A program made the translations under genes and the position numbers. DNA of 64,000 nt from Thermoactinospora rubra. Lineage in GTDB: Bacteria; Actinomycetota; Actinomycetes; Streptosporangiales; Streptosporangiaceae. Shown here piece by piece: positions 62,214 through 64,000 of the stretch (its first letter is position 1; every line of letters begins with the position of its first letter). The notes beneath the pieces are model-generated. The model did no database searches. It saw nothing but the letters and a program-made list of their open reading frames with translations, and was not told where the DNA came from. Location: NCBI RefSeq assembly GCF_002093975.1, contig NZ_KZ084327.1, forward strand, positions 225,978 through 289,977, given 5' to 3'.

Positions 62214-62259
62214 TTGACGCAAGCGAAGCCGCTTCTTACGGTTTCGGTCATGACCTTAA
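62214..62259 (+). promoter_or_regulatory. Promoter with cluster operator O7 over the start codon
   Basis: TTGACG (62214-62219), 17 bp, TACGGT (62237-62242). The operator TTTCGGTCATGACCTTAA (62242-62259) contains the ATG at 62250, at the expected transcription start. Confidence 0.7.
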
Positions 62260-64000
62260 TTGGCAAGACCCTCCTCGTGCTGACGCTGGCCCTCACGCCG
62301 GCGACCGGCGCCGAGGCGCCCGCGATCCAGGACCTCGGCGTCCCGCTGCAGGACGTCCTGCTCATCGGCGGCGTCGTCGCGCCCGGCCCCGGGGGCAGGA
62401 CCGTGCTGTGGGGCGCCTCCTCGGGCAGCCCCGCCCACCTCAACGCCGTCGACCCGGCCACGGGCGCCGAGGTGGCCCGCTACGACCTGCCGGGCGCGGG
62501 CGGCTCGTGGGCGGTCGACGCCACCCCCGACGGCAGCGTGTACGCCGGCACCTACGGCGACGGACGCCTGTACCGCTGGACGCCCGAGGGCGTGCGCGAC
62601 CTCGGGCGTCCCCTCGCCTCGGAGAACTTCATCTGGTCGGTGGCCGCCGGCGAGGGCGCCACGGTCTACGGCGGCACCTCGCCCGGTGGGCGGCTGTTCG
62701 CCTACGACCCGGCGACCGGCGTGCGGGACTACGGCAGGCTGTCGGCCTCGCACGCCTACGTCCGCAGCGTCTCCTTCCACCAGGGGAAGGTCTACGCGGG
62801 CACCGAGGCGCCCGCGACGGTCTTCGAGGTCGACGCCGCCACCGGCGAGGCCGCGAAGCTGCCCGCGCCCGACGGGCTGGACCCGGCAGGGAAGTGGGCC
62901 TACGACGTCAACGCCGTGGACGGCTTCCTCTACGTCCGGTACGGCGGAGCCAGCCCCGGCCCCCTGCACGTGTGGGACATCGCCGCCCGCCGGTGGGTGG
63001 ACAGGCTCGACGACGCCCACGGCCTGGACGTCTCGCCGCCCGACGACCAGGGAAGGATCTACTTTGTAAAGGCGGGCGAGCTGGTCCGCTACGACCCGCG
63101 CAGCCGCACCATGACCCCCACGGGCCTGCCGGTCACCGGCCGGGTGGCCAACACCCGCGGCATCGGCTGGGCCGAGCTCGGCCTGCCCGACTACCCCGGC
63201 AAGAGCGTCGTCGGCCTGCTGTGGCGCGGGCTGATGTTCCGCTACAACCCGCAGACCGGCGCCAAGTCGTTCGTCCAGACCGGCGTGCGCGGCGAGCCGA
63301 TCGACATCACCGCCCTCGCCGAGGGCCCCGACGGGCGCGTGTACGCGGGCGGCTTCCTCAACGGCGGCTTCGCGGCGATCGACGCCGGGACCGGCGAGCG
63401 CGAGATGTTCCGCACCTTCTCCCAGAGCGAGGACATGACCTCGCACGACGGCAAGCTGTACATCGGCGCCTATCCCGAGGCCCGGGTCTACGCCTACGAC
63501 CCGACGCTGCCCTGGCACAGCCCCGAGTACTCCCCGAGCCCCGAGCCCGGGCCCGTGCCGAACCCCGCGCGGCTGGTCGACTTCGCCGCCGACAAGCAGA
63601 TCCGGCCGCGCGCGATGGTGTCGGCCGGGCGGTACCTGGCCGTGGGCACCATGCCGGACCTGGGCCATCTGGGCGGCGTGCTGGCCGTCTGGGACCCGGT
63701 GACCGGCACGCTCAAGCACGCTCAGCGCAACGTGGTCAAGGACCAGAGCATCGTCTCGCTGGCCTACCGCGACGGCGTGCTCTACGGCGGCACCTCCGTC
63801 TACAGCGGCCAGTCGGCCACGCCGCCGACCCAGACCGAGGCCAGGCTCTTCGCCTGGTCGATCGCGGAGGACAGGCTGCTGTGGGAGATCGTGCCCGCTC
63901 CCGGCAAGCCGGCGATCCCGGCGCTGACCTTCGACGACCGTGGCCGCCTGTGGGGCATCGCGGGCGGCGAGGTGTTCGGCGTGGACCTGGGGGCGCGCAA
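62250..64000 (+). CDS. Secreted beta-propeller protein (propeller 3), cut by window edge
   Basis: Open from ATG 62250 to the window end, at least 583 codons. Signal peptide MTLIGKTLLVLTLALTPATG, then blades such as SVYAGTYGDGRLYRWTPEG and GRLFAYDPATGVRDYGRL, paralogous to propellers 1 and 2. The start lies in operator O7 and has no Shine-Dalgarno sequence, so the mRNA is probably leaderless. The C-terminus is outside the window. Confidence 0.78.
   Translation, partial: MTLIGKTLLVLTLALTPATGAEAPAIQDLGVPLQDVLLIGGVVAPGPGGRTVLWGASSGSPAHLNAVDPATGAEVARYDLPGAGGSWAVDATPDGSVYAGTYGDGRLYRWTPEGVRDLGRPLASENFIWSVAAGEGATVYGGTSPGGRLFAYDPATGVRDYGRLSASHAYVRSVSFHQGKVYAGTEAPATVFEVDAATGEAAKLPAPDGLDPAGKWAYDVNAVDGFLYVRYGGASPGPLHVWDIAARRWVDRLDDAHGLDVSPPDDQGRIYFVKAGELVRYDPRSRTMTPTGLPVTGRVANTRGIGWAELGLPDYPGKSVVGLLWRGLMFRYNPQTGAKSFVQTGVRGEPIDITALAEGPDGRVYAGGFLNGGFAAIDAGTGEREMFRTFSQSEDMTSHDGKLYIGAYPEARVYAYDPTLPWHSPEYSPSPEPGPVPNPARLVDFAADKQIRPRAMVSAGRYLAVGTMPDLGHLGGVLAVWDPVTGTLKHAQRNVVKDQSIVSLAYRDGVLYGGTSVYSGQSATPPTQTEARLFAWSIAEDRLLWEIVPAPGKPAIPALTFDDRGRLWGIAGGEVFGVDLGAR

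Noticed and set aside
62256..63719. 487-codon minus-strand frame at the right edge
   Set aside because: It is antisense to the propeller 3 frame, which has a signal peptide and repeated blades; the minus frame is low-complexity Arg/Gly/Val-rich.

Overview
The window is GC-rich, densely packed actinomycete DNA. It has frequent GTG/TTG starts, many 4-bp stop/start overlaps, an IdeR/DmdR-type iron box, TetR/PucR/XRE regulators and two transmembrane Ser/Thr kinases. A filamentous actinomycete of the Streptosporangiaceae type fits best, but that is inference from gene content. No rRNA, tRNA or CRISPR array was seen.

Layout. 1-101 is the start of a sucrase/ferredoxin-like gene behind an iron box. 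296-3895 is a divergent TetR unit with a glycerol-3-phosphate dehydrogenase and an alkylglycerone-phosphate-synthase-like flavoenzyme. 3915-15018 holds housekeeping-type genes: two membrane kinases, a metallophosphoesterase, a small family-A DNA polymerase, an MFS exporter, a MOSC protein and a TetR/hydrolase pair with two visible operators. 15195-25990 is a purine/ureide catabolism block: the three AllFGH-type oxamate carbamoyltransferase subunits read left from a PucR regulator, followed rightward by an S4 protein, a xanthine/uracil permease and a three-subunit molybdenum hydroxylase. 26018-32835 carries an LRR protein, a lipoprotein, cydAB (behind a striking paired dyad), a CoxG-like protein, a hypothetical protein and a secreted GH64 glucanase behind a LacI-type operator.

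32900-38440 is an accessory stretch: an ISL3-like transposase remnant, a frameshifted acetyltransferase, a decayed thymidine kinase, a multi-hairpin non-coding segment, a GNAT gene and an XRE/DUF5919-type regulator divergent from two tiny coupled genes. 38440-44389 holds a small membrane protein, hydantoinase/oxoprolinase hyuAB, and a TetR/HIBADH pair.

44470-64000 is the most interesting part. It contains a Gfo/Idh oxidoreductase, an atypical epimerase, two DHDPS/NAL-type aldolases, two DegT aminotransferases, an ABC importer without its own ATPase, four amidohydrolase-fold proteins arranged as two degenerate+canonical pairs, three secreted beta-propeller proteins and a novel-looking regulator. 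Seven copies of one 18-bp palindrome (idealised TTACGGTCTGGACCGTAA) sit on the promoters of this cluster, several over the -10 or over the start codon itself. I read this as one uncharacterised regulon for uptake and breakdown (or modification) of an unusual sugar or cyclitol; the substrate cannot be named from sequence. The third propeller gene runs off the right edge.
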